Shown in pieces: positions 43,928 through 54,740 of a stretch of 64,000 nt of DNA. Each line of letters begins with the position of its first letter. Position 1 is the stretch's first letter. The DNA comes from VFMC01 sp046331225. GTDB lineage: Bacteria > Actinomycetota > Acidimicrobiia > Acidimicrobiales > Ilumatobacteraceae. The position numbers were made by a program, and so were the translations under genes. The DNA lies in assembly GCA_046331225.1 (NCBI GenBank), contig JAXLRF010000008.1:186001-250000 (forward strand), written 5' to 3'. The notes under the pieces were generated by a model. That model was given only the letters and a program-made list of their open reading frames with translations. It was not told the DNA's origin and ran no database searches.

Positions 43928-46006
43928 TCAGGGAAGGCGGTGCAGGACGAGGGGCATCGCGGTGCGGCCGGTCGACTCGGCGATCAACGCGCTGCAGACC
44001 GAGATCGTCCAGCCCGTGCGCATCGTGGTGCAGCACAGCAGCACCGGGCCGCTGACGATCGCACCGTGCGCCAGCGGTGCCGGGTCGAGCAGCTGGACCG
44101 CACGTTCGAGGTGCTGCACCACCGGGGCGCTCGAGGTGTCGGTGGGGCCCGCGTCGCCCTGCCAGGCGAACAGCTCGACGAGCGGCAGCTTGCCGACGCG
44201 GGCGATGTGCTCGGCGAGGACGTGGTTGGCCTGGGTCTCGACCGAGAACGCCGGAGCAGGCACGACGGCCACGGGGCGCTCGGGCCACACCTTCGCCCAA
44301 CGGCTGAGCGCCTGCACCGCACCGTCGAGCAACTCGGGCGGGATCTGCCCGTAGGCCACGCGTTGCATCGCCAACAGCTCGTCGGGCCACGCCGGGTCGT
44401 CGGCGAACGCCACCGCCCTGCCCTCGGCCGTGCCGTGGATGCGGCCCTTGCGACCGACACCGGACGGCCACAGCTTGCGCGGCTCGATGGGCAGGTCGGC
44501 CCCGCGCAGGTAGGCGCGGGCCGCGAGCAGGCGCTCGTCGCTGGGGCGAGCGCCCGGCGACGGCAGCTCGCCGGTGCACACCGAGCATCGACCGCACGGC
44601 TGCGGTGACGGGTCGTCGAGCGCCTGCTGCAGGAACGCCATCAGGCACCCTCGGCCGTGCGCGTAGCGGCGCATCAGGTCGGCCTCGGCGCGACGGGTGG
44701 CCGCGAGGTCGTCCCACTTGGCGTGGTCGTGCACGTAGGTCTGGCCCGTGGCGACCCAGGCAGAGCCGTCCTTGGCCACCACCTCGTCGACCGCCAGGAT
44801 CTTGAGCAGCGCCTCGAGCCGGCCGCGACGGATGCCGGTGGCGGCCTCGAGATCGACGAGCGAGCGGGGACCGTGGTCGAGCGCGGCGAGGGTGCGCTCG
44901 GCGTCGCGAGGGTCGGGGATGGACGCCGTGGCGAAGTACTCCCAGATGCGCTCGTCGGACGACGACCCGAGCAGCACGGCATCGGCGTGGTCGAGGGCAC
45001 GACCGGCACGGCCCACCTGCTGGTAGTAGGCGACCGGGGTGGCCGGCGAACCGACGTGCAGACAGAAGCCGAGATCGGGCTTGTCGTAGCCCATGCCCAG
45101 CGCCGACGTGGCGACGACGGCCTTGACCAGGTCGTGGCGCAGACGGTGCTCGACATCGAGGCGGGCGTCGGCGTCGAGCTGACCGGTGTACGCGGCCACC
45201 TCGTGACCGCACTCGCGCAAGAATCCGGCCAGGCGCTCGGCCTCGGCGACCGTGAGCACGTACACGATGCCCGAGCCCGGCAGGTGGTCGAGCGCGTCGG
45301 CCACCCAGGCGTAGCGCTCGAGCGGCGAGAGCCCCGGCACCACCGACAGCCGCAGCGAGGTGCGAGCGAGCGTGCCGCGGAACGTGACGGTGCGCGGCCC
45401 GAGCTGCTGCGCCACGTCGGCGGTGACGCGCCCGTTGGCCGTGGCGGTGGTGGCCAGCACGGCAGCGTTCGGCGTGGCGAGCAGCGTGCGAGCGAGCCGT
45501 TGGTAGTCGGGGCGGAAGTCGAAGCCCCAGTCGCTGATGCAGTGCGCCTCGTCGACGACGACCAGGCCGATGCGCTCGACCAGTGTGCGGAGGCGAGCGG
45601 CGAAGCGCGCGTTGCCGAGCCGCTCGGGCGAGACGAGCAGCACGTCGAGCTCGTCGGCGTCGAGGGCGGCGAACACCTCGTCCCAGTCGTCGAGGTTGGT
45701 GCTGTTGACGGTTGCGGCGCGCAACCCGGCGCGCTCGGCCGCCGACACCTGGTCGCGCATCAGCGCGAGCAACGGCGACACGACCAGCGTGGGACCCGCA
45801 CCGCGCTCGCGGAGTGCCGACGTGGCCGCCCAGTACACCGCCGACTTGCCCCAGCCGGTCGCCTGCACCACCAGGACGCGTGCCGAGGGCTCGAGCAGCG
45901 CGGCCACGGCCTCGACCTGGTCGTCGCGCGGCGAGGCACCCGGCCCGGCCAGGCCGTCGAGGATGCGCTGCAGGTGCCGGACGGCCGTGTCGGTCGCGGT
46001 GCTCAC
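43928..46006 (-). CDS. recQ: RecQ-family ATP-dependent DNA helicase
   Basis: 692 residues from the chosen GTG. Helicase motifs: Q-like start, motif I QATGWGKSAVYW (about 48-60), motif II VVDEAHCISDWGFDFRPDY, motif VI region QVGRAGRALDHADAV; then the RecQ-specific Zn site with the Cys set in RGCLMAFLQQ...PCGRCSVC, and a winged-helix region. The C-terminal extension beyond the Zn domain is long, and no HRDC domain is obvious. 3'-5' unwinding in recombination and fork repair. An upstream ATG exists but the GTG at 46006 has a GAGG SD and fits the family. Confidence 0.9.
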   Translation of the reverse strand: MSTATDTAVRHLQRILDGLAGPGASPRDDQVEAVAALLEPSARVLVVQATGWGKSAVYWAATSALRERGAGPTLVVSPLLALMRDQVSAAERAGLRAATVNSTNLDDWDEVFAALDADELDVLLVSPERLGNARFAARLRTLVERIGLVVVDEAHCISDWGFDFRPDYQRLARTLLATPNAAVLATTATANGRVTADVAQQLGPRTVTFRGTLARTSLRLSVVPGLSPLERYAWVADALDHLPGSGIVYVLTVAEAERLAGFLRECGHEVAAYTGQLDADARLDVEHRLRHDLVKAVVATSALGMGYDKPDLGFCLHVGSPATPVAYYQQVGRAGRALDHADAVLLGSSSDERIWEYFATASIPDPRDAERTLAALDHGPRSLVDLEAATGIRRGRLEALLKILAVDEVVAKDGSAWVATGQTYVHDHAKWDDLAATRRAEADLMRRYAHGRGCLMAFLQQALDDPSPQPCGRCSVCTGELPSPGARPSDERLLAARAYLRGADLPIEPRKLWPSGVGRKGRIHGTAEGRAVAFADDPAWPDELLAMQRVAYGQIPPELLDGAVQALSRWAKVWPERPVAVVPAPAFSVETQANHVLAEHIARVGKLPLVELFAWQGDAGPTDTSSAPVVQHLERAVQLLDPAPLAHGAIVSGPVLLCCTTMRTGWTISVCSALIAESTGRTAMPLVLHRLP

Positions 46007-46068
46007 ACCCCGAGCCTCGCACGTGGGTGTGATGCGTGCTCCACGGCGCACGGTCGTCGCCTGGCCGC

Positions 46069-46074
46069 TACGGT
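46069..46074 (+). promoter_or_regulatory. -10 element TACGGT of the SRPBCC gene
   Basis: TACGGT ends 6 nt before the ATG at 46081, a leaderless arrangement. Confidence 0.5.
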
Positions 46075-46080
46075 CGGCGC

Positions 46081-46560
46081 ATGACCGAACAGCGCGTCTC
46101 CGCCACCCGCCGCATCGCCGCTCCCGCCGCTGCCATCTGGGCGATCGTCGCCGACCCCGCCGGACACGTCCGGATCGACGGGTCGGGCATGCTCGACCTG
46201 GCCCCCGACGCCCAGCCGATCACCGAGGTGGGCCAGACCTTCGACATGCACATGGACCGCACGCCACTCGGTGACATCCCGGGCCTCACCAAGTACAGCG
46301 TGCGCAACACCGTCACCCAGGTCGATCCCGGCCGGCTCGTCGAGTGGACCATCGGCGGCATCGACCAGCCGCCGCTCGGCCACGTGTACGGCTGGCAGCT
46401 CGACGTCGTCGACGACGGCACCACCGACGTGACCAACTACTGCGACTGGACGAACATCACCGACGAGCTGCGTGCCCGCCGGCCGGACTGGCCGATCGTG
46501 CCGGTGGCGATGCTCGAGGCCTCGGTCGCGAAGCTCGAGGCGCTGGCCACCGAGAGCTGA
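46081..46560 (+). CDS. SRPBCC family protein (polyketide cyclase/START-like)
   Basis: 159 residues. SATRRIAAPAAAIWAIVADPAGH is the classical first helix-strand of the SRPBCC fold, and the C-terminal helix EASVAKLEALATES closes the pocket. Such proteins bind hydrophobic ligands; some are cyclases or hydrolases. No catalytic residues can be assigned. It ends at a strong palindromic terminator facing the hemerythrin gene. Confidence 0.87.
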   Translation: MTEQRVSATRRIAAPAAAIWAIVADPAGHVRIDGSGMLDLAPDAQPITEVGQTFDMHMDRTPLGDIPGLTKYSVRNTVTQVDPGRLVEWTIGGIDQPPLGHVYGWQLDVVDDGTTDVTNYCDWTNITDELRARRPDWPIVPVAMLEASVAKLEALATES

Positions 46561-46590
46561 CCGACCGGCCGGCCCGGACCGACACGCGAG

Positions 46591-46627
46591 TGCGGACTGC
46601 GGCCCCACAGTGGGGCCGCAGTCCGCA
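46591..46627. terminator. 37-nt near-perfect palindrome (bidirectional terminator)
   Basis: 18-bp arms, TGCGGACTGCGGCCCCAC and its complement, around one central A. Perfect match between convergent SRPBCC and hemerythrin genes. Confidence 0.75.
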
Positions 46628-46646
46628 AACGCAAGCTCGACGAGGG

Positions 46647-47059
46647 TCAGCCGACGCGCTGCTTGGCCTGTTCGATGCGGGCGCCCAACCCGTCGAGCTG
46701 CGCCGCTGTGGCGCGCTCGGCCAACGCGGGCAGCAGGTTGGTCTCCTCGTCGGCGACGTGCTCCTGCACCACGGCGCGCAGCACGCCGACGGCGGCGACC
46801 AGTGCCTCGCCCTCGAGCTGGCGCAGACGGTCGAGCGCCGTCTTCACACCCGCGTGCGCGGCCAGCGAGCGCGTGATCAGCTCGCCGTCGCCGAGCACCG
46901 CCTGCGCCAACGGGTAGAGGGCCGCGTGCTCGGCCTGGTCGTGGTCGGTGAGCATCTCGACGATGCGCCCCACCAGATCGGGGTCGTGCGACGACCCGAA
47001 CGCGTCGAACAGCTGGTTCACGCGTTGGTGATCGGCGAGGATCAGGTCGATCCCGGTGG

Positions 47060-47063
<4 letters not shown>
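46647..47063 (-). CDS. Hemerythrin-like HHE-domain protein
   Basis: 138 residues, four-helix bundle. Metal ligands are suggested by DLILADHQRVNQLFD (His about 12), DHDQAEHAALYPLA (two His), an His in the third helix (SLAAHAG) and HVADEETNLLPAL. A non-heme di-iron O2-binding or stress protein is expected. It overlaps katE by 4 nt (ATGA), so the catalase and this protein are translated together. Confidence 0.88.
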
Positions 47064-49234
<2,171 letters not shown>

Positions 49235-49328
49235 GAAACCTCCTGGGGACGAGACCGCGGGGACGAGCGGTCGGTCCGACCGACGTACCCCCGTGCCCGG
49301 AGGCTCAACCCGCGCGAGCGGGTGATGA

Positions 49329-50408
49329 TCAGTCGCGCGGCGCAGCGGTGCTGTCGCGCACGATCAGCTCGGCGGCCAGTTCGATGCGCTTGGCCCGGCC
49401 CGCGGTGCCGGAACGAGACCGGTCCATCGCGGCGCGCAACTCGGTGGCGGCTGCGCGTCCCTTGGCGATGACGTCCTGGCGCACGGTGGTGAGCGCGGGT
49501 GTGGTGCGCGAGGCGAGTGGGTTGTCGTCGTAGCCGACCACCGACACGTCCCCGGGCACGTCGAGTCCGCGTTCGGTGGCGGTGCGCATCACGCCGTAGG
49601 CCATCGCGTCGGAGAAACACAGCACGGCCGTCGGTCGCTGGGGGAGCGAGAACAGGTGCTCGGCCGCGTGCCGACCGGTCGCTTCGCCCGACAGGGGCTC
49701 GGTCACCACCACCGGCTCGATGCCGGCGCCGTGCAGGGCGTCGAGCCAGCCGAGCATGCGCTGACGGCCCACGTGGCCCGTGGTGTGTGCGAGCGGATCG
49801 TCGATCGGCCCGGCCGGAACACCGAAGTTCGAGGTGACGATCGCGACGTGACGGTGGCCCAGATCGACCACGTGTTGCGCTGCGGCACGGGCGCCCGCCC
49901 GGTCGTCGATGTTGACGCTCGAGATGCCGGTCACCGGGGTCTGGTCGACGTACACCAGGGGGAGCTTGCGCCGGCGCAGCCAGTCGACGGCAGGGGAGTC
50001 GCTCTCGCAGGAGTAGACGAGCGCAGCGTCCATCGGCACGTCACGGGCCGGTACCAGGTCGGGTGCTGCGGCGCTGGCCGCCACGTGGGACGACAGCAGC
50101 GTGAGCGCGAGACCGTTGGCCCCCAGCTCCTGCGCGATCGCGCCGAGGAACAAGGCCGCCACCTCGTCGGTGAACGCGTACTCGAGCGAGTCGGTGAGCA
50201 GCACCCCGACGGCCCCCGTGCTGCCCGTGGCCAGCGCTCGGGCGGCGGGGTCGGGGCCGGCGTAGCCGAGCGCGTCGGCGGCGTCGAGGATGCGCTGGCG
50301 CAGCTCGGCCGACAGTTGGTCGGGCTTCGAGAAGGCGTTCGACACCGTCATCCGACTGACGCCGACGTGGTCGGCGACGGTCTGGAGGGTGACTCGTCGA
50401 TCTGGCAC
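49329..50408 (-). CDS. LacI-family transcriptional regulator
   Basis: 359 residues. The N-terminal HTH is TLQTVADHVGVSRMTVSNAFSKPDQLS (about 6-32) with the hinge AADALGYAGPDPAARALAT, followed by the periplasmic-binding-protein-like effector domain (60-350). Target and sugar-like effector unknown; katE lies downstream but LacI regulators usually control carbohydrate genes, none adjacent. GTG start at 50408, since the HTH begins within the next few codons. Confidence 0.93.
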   Translation of the reverse strand: MPDRRVTLQTVADHVGVSRMTVSNAFSKPDQLSAELRQRILDAADALGYAGPDPAARALATGSTGAVGVLLTDSLEYAFTDEVAALFLGAIAQELGANGLALTLLSSHVAASAAAPDLVPARDVPMDAALVYSCESDSPAVDWLRRRKLPLVYVDQTPVTGISSVNIDDRAGARAAAQHVVDLGHRHVAIVTSNFGVPAGPIDDPLAHTTGHVGRQRMLGWLDALHGAGIEPVVVTEPLSGEATGRHAAEHLFSLPQRPTAVLCFSDAMAYGVMRTATERGLDVPGDVSVVGYDDNPLASRTTPALTTVRQDVIAKGRAAATELRAAMDRSRSGTAGRAKRIELAAELIVRDSTAAPRD

Positions 50409-50515
50409 CCGAGCAGTCTGGCGGTTCGGGGGCGGCGACGCCCACCCCGTCTCGACGTGGGTCGCGAGACGGGCTGCCGGACGGGCCGCAGGGTGCACGG
50501 CGTGGCCGGTCGCCG

Positions 50516-50740
50516 TCAGGCGGCTCGGCACTCCGGCCGGGCCGGCGCCGCTGCGCCGGCTCCGAGGGGGAGGAGCGGACGCAGCCGGGCACCGGTCCGG
50601 CGGAGGCGGGCGGCGACGAGGCGGGGGGTGACCCGTCGCTCGCGGACGGGCAGCACCGGCGCATCGGGCATCGCGCTGTAGGCGAGGCCGTGGCGGGGGT
50701 GCGGCGTGAACTGGTCGGCCAGGACGTGGAGGGGGTCCAT
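50516..50740 (-). CDS. Small ORF under a strong regulated promoter
   Basis: 74 residues: an N-terminal part with DPLHVLADQFTPHPRHGLAY, then a basic C-terminal half (RRVTPRLVAARLRRTGARLR) and a Pro/Ala-rich tail. There is a GGAGA SD before the ATG. It is not recognised. A textbook promoter and operator (50773-50811) lies 33-71 nt upstream, which supports expression. Its position just upstream of lacI suggests the two could be one transcript. Confidence 0.55.
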   Translation of the reverse strand: MDPLHVLADQFTPHPRHGLAYSAMPDAPVLPVRERRVTPRLVAARLRRTGARLRPLLPLGAGAAAPARPECRAA

Positions 50741-50772
50741 GGGAGGTCTCCTGGATTCGGTCGGCGGAACGT

Positions 50773-50811
50773 CTGTACCGGTACAGTACCTCTGTCTTCT
50801 GTACCGGTCAA
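50773..50811 (-). promoter_or_regulatory. Promoter (TTGACC-N17-TACTGT) with palindromic operator
   Basis: On the minus strand, TTGACC (50806-50811), 17 nt, then TACTGT (50783-50788). The -10 overlaps CTGTACCGGTACAG (50773-50786), a perfect 14-bp palindrome; a second imperfect half copy (CTGTACCGGTCAAG, 50799-50812) covers the -35. Two adjacent sites over -35 and -10 suggest a TetR-like repressor. Confidence 0.75.
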
Positions 50812-50834
50812 GACGATTCGATGTGACCTCGGAC

Positions 50835-51995
50835 TCAGGCCTTGCGGACGACGATGCTGCCGACGGAGTAGCCCGCGCCGAAGCTGCAGATCACACCGAG
50901 ATCGCCGGTCGCCAGATCGGCGCGGTGACGGTGGAACGCGATCACCGAACCGGCCGAGCTGGTGTTGGCGAACTCGTCGAGCACCACCGGCGCCTCGTCC
51001 ACGTCGGGCACGCGGCCGAGCACGCCCTTCGCGATCAGCTGGTTCATCTTCAGGTTGGCCTGGTGCAGCCAGAAGCGCCGCACGCCCTGCGGTTCGAGCG
51101 ACAGCGCCTCGAGGTGATCCTTGATGTGGGTGGCCACCATCGGGCACACCTCCTTGAACACCTGCTGGCCGCGTTGGCGGAAGATCAGCTCGTGCGGGTC
51201 GCGGTCGACGCCGGGGCGCGCCTCGCTCGAGTTGAGGAACCCGAAGTCGTTGCGGATGTTGTTGGAGAACTGCGTCGCGAGCTTGGTGCCGAGCACCGAC
51301 CACTGCTCGGGGGCCACCGCCTCGCCCGCCCGCTCGAGCACCACCGCGGTGCAGGCGTCACCGAAGATGAAGTGGAAGTCGCGCAGCTCGAAGTTGTTGT
51401 GACCCGACGTGATCTCGGGGTTCACCACCACCACGCAGTCGGCCGAGCCGGCGCGCAGCGCATCGGTGGCCGCTTGCATCGAGAACGTCGCCGAACTGCA
51501 CGCCACGTTCATGTCGTATGCCCAGCCACCGGCGCCGAGCGCGTGCTGCAACTCGATCGACACGGCGGGGTAGGCGCGCTGGATGTTGGACGCGCCGACG
51601 ATGATCGCGTCGACATCGGCCGGGGTGCGACCGGCCTGCTCGAGCGCCTCCATCACCGCGGGCACCGCCATCTCGGCCTGGATGCCGAGCTCGTCCTCGC
51701 TGCGCAACGGCAGGTGCGGGCGCATCCGCATCGGATCGAGCACGCCCTCCTTCTCGATCACGTAGCGCGACAGGATGCCCGACGCCTTGACGATGAACTC
51801 CTCGTCGGGCGCCGCACGCGGCGCGAGTGTGCCGGCCTCGATCTCGGCGGCGTGGGCCTCGTTGTACATCTGCACCGACTCGGTGAGCGAGGCGACGAGC
51901 TCGGCGTTGCTGATCGCGTGGGGCGGATGTGAGAGGCCGGTGCCGGTGATGACGACGTCGACCGACGTCGGGGCGGTGCGATGGGTGACGGGCAT
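50835..51995 (-). CDS. 3-oxoacyl-[ACP] synthase III family protein
   Basis: 386 residues, thiolase fold. Catalytic triad positions: Cys in MNVACSSATF (about 169), His in WLHQANLKMN (about 316) and Asn in EFANTSSAGS (about 348). This is the long FabH-like subgroup with an N-terminal SNAELVASLTESVQMYNEAHA insertion, related in pattern to Pseudomonas PA3286-type enzymes, which extend short acyl-CoA units. It may start a fatty or polyketide chain. ATG start with an AAGACT hexamer 10 nt upstream. Confidence 0.9.
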   Translation of the reverse strand: MPVTHRTAPTSVDVVITGTGLSHPPHAISNAELVASLTESVQMYNEAHAAEIEAGTLAPRAAPDEEFIVKASGILSRYVIEKEGVLDPMRMRPHLPLRSEDELGIQAEMAVPAVMEALEQAGRTPADVDAIIVGASNIQRAYPAVSIELQHALGAGGWAYDMNVACSSATFSMQAATDALRAGSADCVVVVNPEITSGHNNFELRDFHFIFGDACTAVVLERAGEAVAPEQWSVLGTKLATQFSNNIRNDFGFLNSSEARPGVDRDPHELIFRQRGQQVFKEVCPMVATHIKDHLEALSLEPQGVRRFWLHQANLKMNQLIAKGVLGRVPDVDEAPVVLDEFANTSSAGSVIAFHRHRADLATGDLGVICSFGAGYSVGSIVVRKA

Positions 51996-52036
51996 GCGAC
52001 CGCCGAGTCTTGCAAACCGCGACGGGCCCGGAGGCG

Positions 52037-52594
52037 TCAGAGGTGCGGGTGCCGGGCGCTCGTCTCGACGAGCAGCAGGCGTGCGGGCTTGCGACCGAGC
52101 GAACGATGCCGATGCGGGCGACGCGCGTCGTAGCTCACCGAGTCGCCGGGGCTCAACTGGCTCAGCGTGCCGTCGACCTCGATCTCGACGCGACCGCCGA
52201 TCACGTAGACCGTCTCGAACCCGTCGTGCACCCAGGGCTCGACGAACTCGAACGGCAGCCGCGTGAACTCGACCACGTGGAACGGCGCATCGCCCGTGAC
52301 GAGGGGCCGGTACGTGGACGGGCCACCCGGATCGTCGCCGGCACGCACGATGGCCAACGGTGCGTCGTGGGGCGCCGGGGCAGCGAACAGCGACTGCGGT
52401 GTGGTGCCGAGCGACTGGGCGATACGGGCCAACGATTCCATCGACGGCTGTGCCCTGCCGTTCTCGACCTGCGACAGGAACGGCTGCGACAACTCGGCGC
52501 GTTCGGCGAGCTGGACGAGTGTGAGCCCGTGGTCGAGCCGGCGGCGCCGGATCTCGGACCCGAGCGCCGCCGGGGCGTGATCGTCGACGCTCAC
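52037..52594 (-). CDS. XRE-family regulator with cupin domain
   Basis: 185 residues: HTH_XRE (about 12-66; LGSEIRRRRLDHGLTLVQLAERAELSQPFLSQVENGRAQPS) and a cupin barrel (about 110-180; WVHDGFETVYVIGGRVEIEVDG). Such proteins regulate small-molecule metabolism and often repress a nearby gene. It overlaps the LLM gene by 4 nt, so the regulator is translated with it. The divergent hotdog gene and the operator at 53823 are possible targets. Confidence 0.92.
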   Translation of the reverse strand: MSVDDHAPAALGSEIRRRRLDHGLTLVQLAERAELSQPFLSQVENGRAQPSMESLARIAQSLGTTPQSLFAAPAPHDAPLAIVRAGDDPGGPSTYRPLVTGDAPFHVVEFTRLPFEFVEPWVHDGFETVYVIGGRVEIEVDGTLSQLSPGDSVSYDARRPHRHRSLGRKPARLLLVETSARHPHL

Positions 52595-53751
52595 GAGACG
52601 AGCGGGACGACCTCGGTCATGAACCGCTCCATCTGCTCGACCGCCTTCGAGTACAGGTCACCAGGCAGGTGTGGGTAGATGGTCAGGTACTCGAGGCCGA
52701 GCTCGTCCTTGTACGCCTGCACGCCGGCCGCGACCTCCTCGGGCGAGCCGACCAGGATCGTCCGCTGGTCCATCGACTGCTCGAGCGTGGGGATCAGGCC
52801 GGGACCGACGGGCTTGCCGTCGTCGCCCATGTAGCCGCGGCTCCAGCCGTAGGGGCCGAGGAACTTCCAGAACTCGTCGTGGCCCGGGCGGGCGGTGCGC
52901 ACGGCCTCTTCGTGGGTGTCCTCGATGCGGACGTTGAGCACGAGCATCCGCTTGTCGCCGGTCGCGAGCGACGTGCCGTGGCTCTGCTCGTACACCTGCT
53001 CGTAGCGCTCCCAGGCGCGCTTGGTGAACACCGGGTGCTGGTTCCAGAAGACGGCGCCGTGGTCGACGGTGGGGCAGTAGTCGACGGAGGCGGGGCTGGT
53101 GGCCGCCTGCCAGGTCTCGTACGGGTGCAGCGGGCGGGGCACGAGCGTGAGGCTGGTGACCGTGGTGCCGCGGTCGGGGATGCCCGGCATCGGGAACGTG
53201 AAGTACTTGCCGGTGTGCGAGAACTTCTCCTGCGTGAGCGCGAGGTGGACCACCTCCATCGCCTCTTCGAACCACTCGCGGTTGCGGGCGTCGTCGGCCA
53301 CCATGTCGGGGTTGTCGGTCGAGCCGATCGAGATGTGGTCGTGGTTGAGGTGCAGGATCTCGCGCGGCACGGTGCCACGGCCGACGCCGAGGATGCCGCG
53401 GCCGTTCGACAGGTTGTGCAGCGTGGCGAAGTCCTCGGCCAACTTGAGCGGGTGCCACTGCGGCACCACGTTGAACATCGCACCGAGGCGGACGTTCTGG
53501 GTCTTGGCCGCGATCCAGGTCGAGATCAGCAGGCCGTTGGGGATGACCTCGTAGCCCTCGTACTGGAAGTGGTGCTCGGTCGTCCAGAAGCTGTCGTAAC
53601 CCAGACGGTCGGCCTCGATGCCGGCGTCGATGTACTTGAGGGTCGCATCCCAGCACGTCTGGTTGTCGTAGTAGCGGTCCATCGGGGCCGCACCACCGGC
53701 GCCCTGGTCCGACATCTCGACGCCGCCGAAGAAGAACGCTCCGACCTTCAT
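52591..53751 (-). CDS. LLM-class flavin-dependent oxidoreductase
   Basis: 386 residues from the chosen ATG. Luciferase-like barrel: MKVGAFFFGGV, DSFWTTEHHFQYEGYEVIPNG, NVRLGAMFNVVPQWHPLKLAEDFATL, NGRGILGVGRGT and a C-terminal VGSPEEVAAGVQAYKDELG. Flavin or F420 monooxygenase; substrate unknown. An AGGAGG SD (53758-53763) with 6-nt spacing decides for ATG at 53751 over the GTG six nt upstream. Coupled with the XRE-cupin gene; divergent from the hotdog gene at 53918. Confidence 0.93.
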   Translation of the reverse strand: MKVGAFFFGGVEMSDQGAGGAAPMDRYYDNQTCWDATLKYIDAGIEADRLGYDSFWTTEHHFQYEGYEVIPNGLLISTWIAAKTQNVRLGAMFNVVPQWHPLKLAEDFATLHNLSNGRGILGVGRGTVPREILHLNHDHISIGSTDNPDMVADDARNREWFEEAMEVVHLALTQEKFSHTGKYFTFPMPGIPDRGTTVTSLTLVPRPLHPYETWQAATSPASVDYCPTVDHGAVFWNQHPVFTKRAWERYEQVYEQSHGTSLATGDKRMLVLNVRIEDTHEEAVRTARPGHDEFWKFLGPYGWSRGYMGDDGKPVGPGLIPTLEQSMDQRTILVGSPEEVAAGVQAYKDELGLEYLTIYPHLPGDLYSKAVEQMERFMTEVVPLVS

Positions 53752-53822
53752 GCTCACCCTCCTGGTGGCTCGATGCTGCGGCCGGATGCGATCCGATCCG
53801 GTCGAGCGGACGGTACCACGGA

Positions 53823-53839
53823 TATTGATGTGGTCAATA
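53823..53839. promoter_or_regulatory. Operator palindrome between divergent genes
   Basis: TATTGATGTGGTCAATA, a 7-3-7 palindrome with one mismatch, in an unusually AT-rich patch. On the minus strand it contains TTGACC, 16 nt before TACCGT, the probable LLM-operon promoter. A site for the adjacent XRE-cupin regulator is plausible. Confidence 0.6.
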
Positions 53840-53905
53840 CGACCGATGGGGTCGTCACACCCCGTTCACGCAGGCGCGGAACAGAAAGGGACCTTGGTCC
53901 CGGGC

Positions 53906-53911
53906 TACGGT
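53906..53911 (+). promoter_or_regulatory. -10 element TACGGT of the hotdog gene
   Basis: TACGGT ends 6 nt before the GTG at 53918, supporting that start. Confidence 0.5.
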
Positions 53912-53917
53912 GCCCAC

Positions 53918-54643
53918 GTGGAACCCGACCGTGTGCAGCCCTGGACCGTGGTCGCGCAGAACCTGCCCGAGCACGCCCGCAACCCCATCCACACCGACGC
54001 GGGTGCGCAGGCCGCCGGCTTCCCGCGGGCACTCGTCGCGGGCGTCACCACCTACGCCTACCTGACGCACCCGCTGCTCGCCGGGTGGGGACTCGACTGG
54101 CTCGCAGGCGGGGCCGCAGAGGTGCGGTTCCGGCGGCCCGTGTACGACGGCGACACCCTGCGGTGCGTGCCGTCGATCGACGGTGACGGCGTGGTGGTGC
54201 GCGCCGAGACCGACGAGCCCGAGCAGCCCCGGGCGATGGTGCGTGCCACGCCCGCCGGCCCTGCGCCGATGCCGCGTCGCGACGGCGAGCAGCTCGACGA
54301 CCACCGCATCGAGCTGCGCGGCGAGTGGGGATCCGAGTACGGGATGCGGGCCGGCGACGATCTGGCGCTGTGCAGCGAGCACGGTGTGGCGCACCCCGCC
54401 GTGTGGCCCGCACTCGCCAACAACGTCGTGCACCTGCAGGTGGCGCGTGGCAGCTGGATCCACACCCGCTCGATCGTCCGCCACCACGCGCTCGCCCCGG
54501 CCGGTGCGCTCGCGATCGTTCGCTCGACCGTGGTGCGGCGGTTCGAGGCACACGGCGAGCGAGCGGTGCTCGACGTCGAGATCGAGGTCGACGGCGTGGT
54601 CGTCGCCACCCTCGAACACGAGGCGATCGTCGCCCTGCCGTGA
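53918..54643 (+). CDS. MaoC-like hotdog dehydratase/hydratase
   Basis: 241 residues from the chosen GTG. MaoC-type signature NPIHTDAGAQAAGFPRALVAGVTT (about 24-47) with Asp and His catalytic positions; the rest is a second hotdog half with VRFRRPVYDGDTL and a C-terminal VVRRFEAHGERAVLDVEIEVDG. Fits an (R)-specific enoyl-CoA hydratase or a hydroxyacyl dehydratase. A leaderless -10 supports the start. Divergent from the LLM/XRE-cupin pair; operator at 53823 lies between. Confidence 0.85.
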   Translation: MEPDRVQPWTVVAQNLPEHARNPIHTDAGAQAAGFPRALVAGVTTYAYLTHPLLAGWGLDWLAGGAAEVRFRRPVYDGDTLRCVPSIDGDGVVVRAETDEPEQPRAMVRATPAGPAPMPRRDGEQLDDHRIELRGEWGSEYGMRAGDDLALCSEHGVAHPAVWPALANNVVHLQVARGSWIHTRSIVRHHALAPAGALAIVRSTVVRRFEAHGERAVLDVEIEVDGVVVATLEHEAIVALP

Positions 54644-54740
54644 ACCGGCTCGTCGCGGCCGGCCGTTGCGACCATGGGCCCTGGCCCGGTCGGCGCGGCT
54701 GCGGTGCGATGGAATCGAACCACGAGATCGAGAGGTCGCC

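Noticed and set aside
53750..53917. An upstream extension of the hotdog gene
   Set aside because: It would cross the divergent promoter and operator; the GTG at 53918 is preceded by a -10 at the usual distance.
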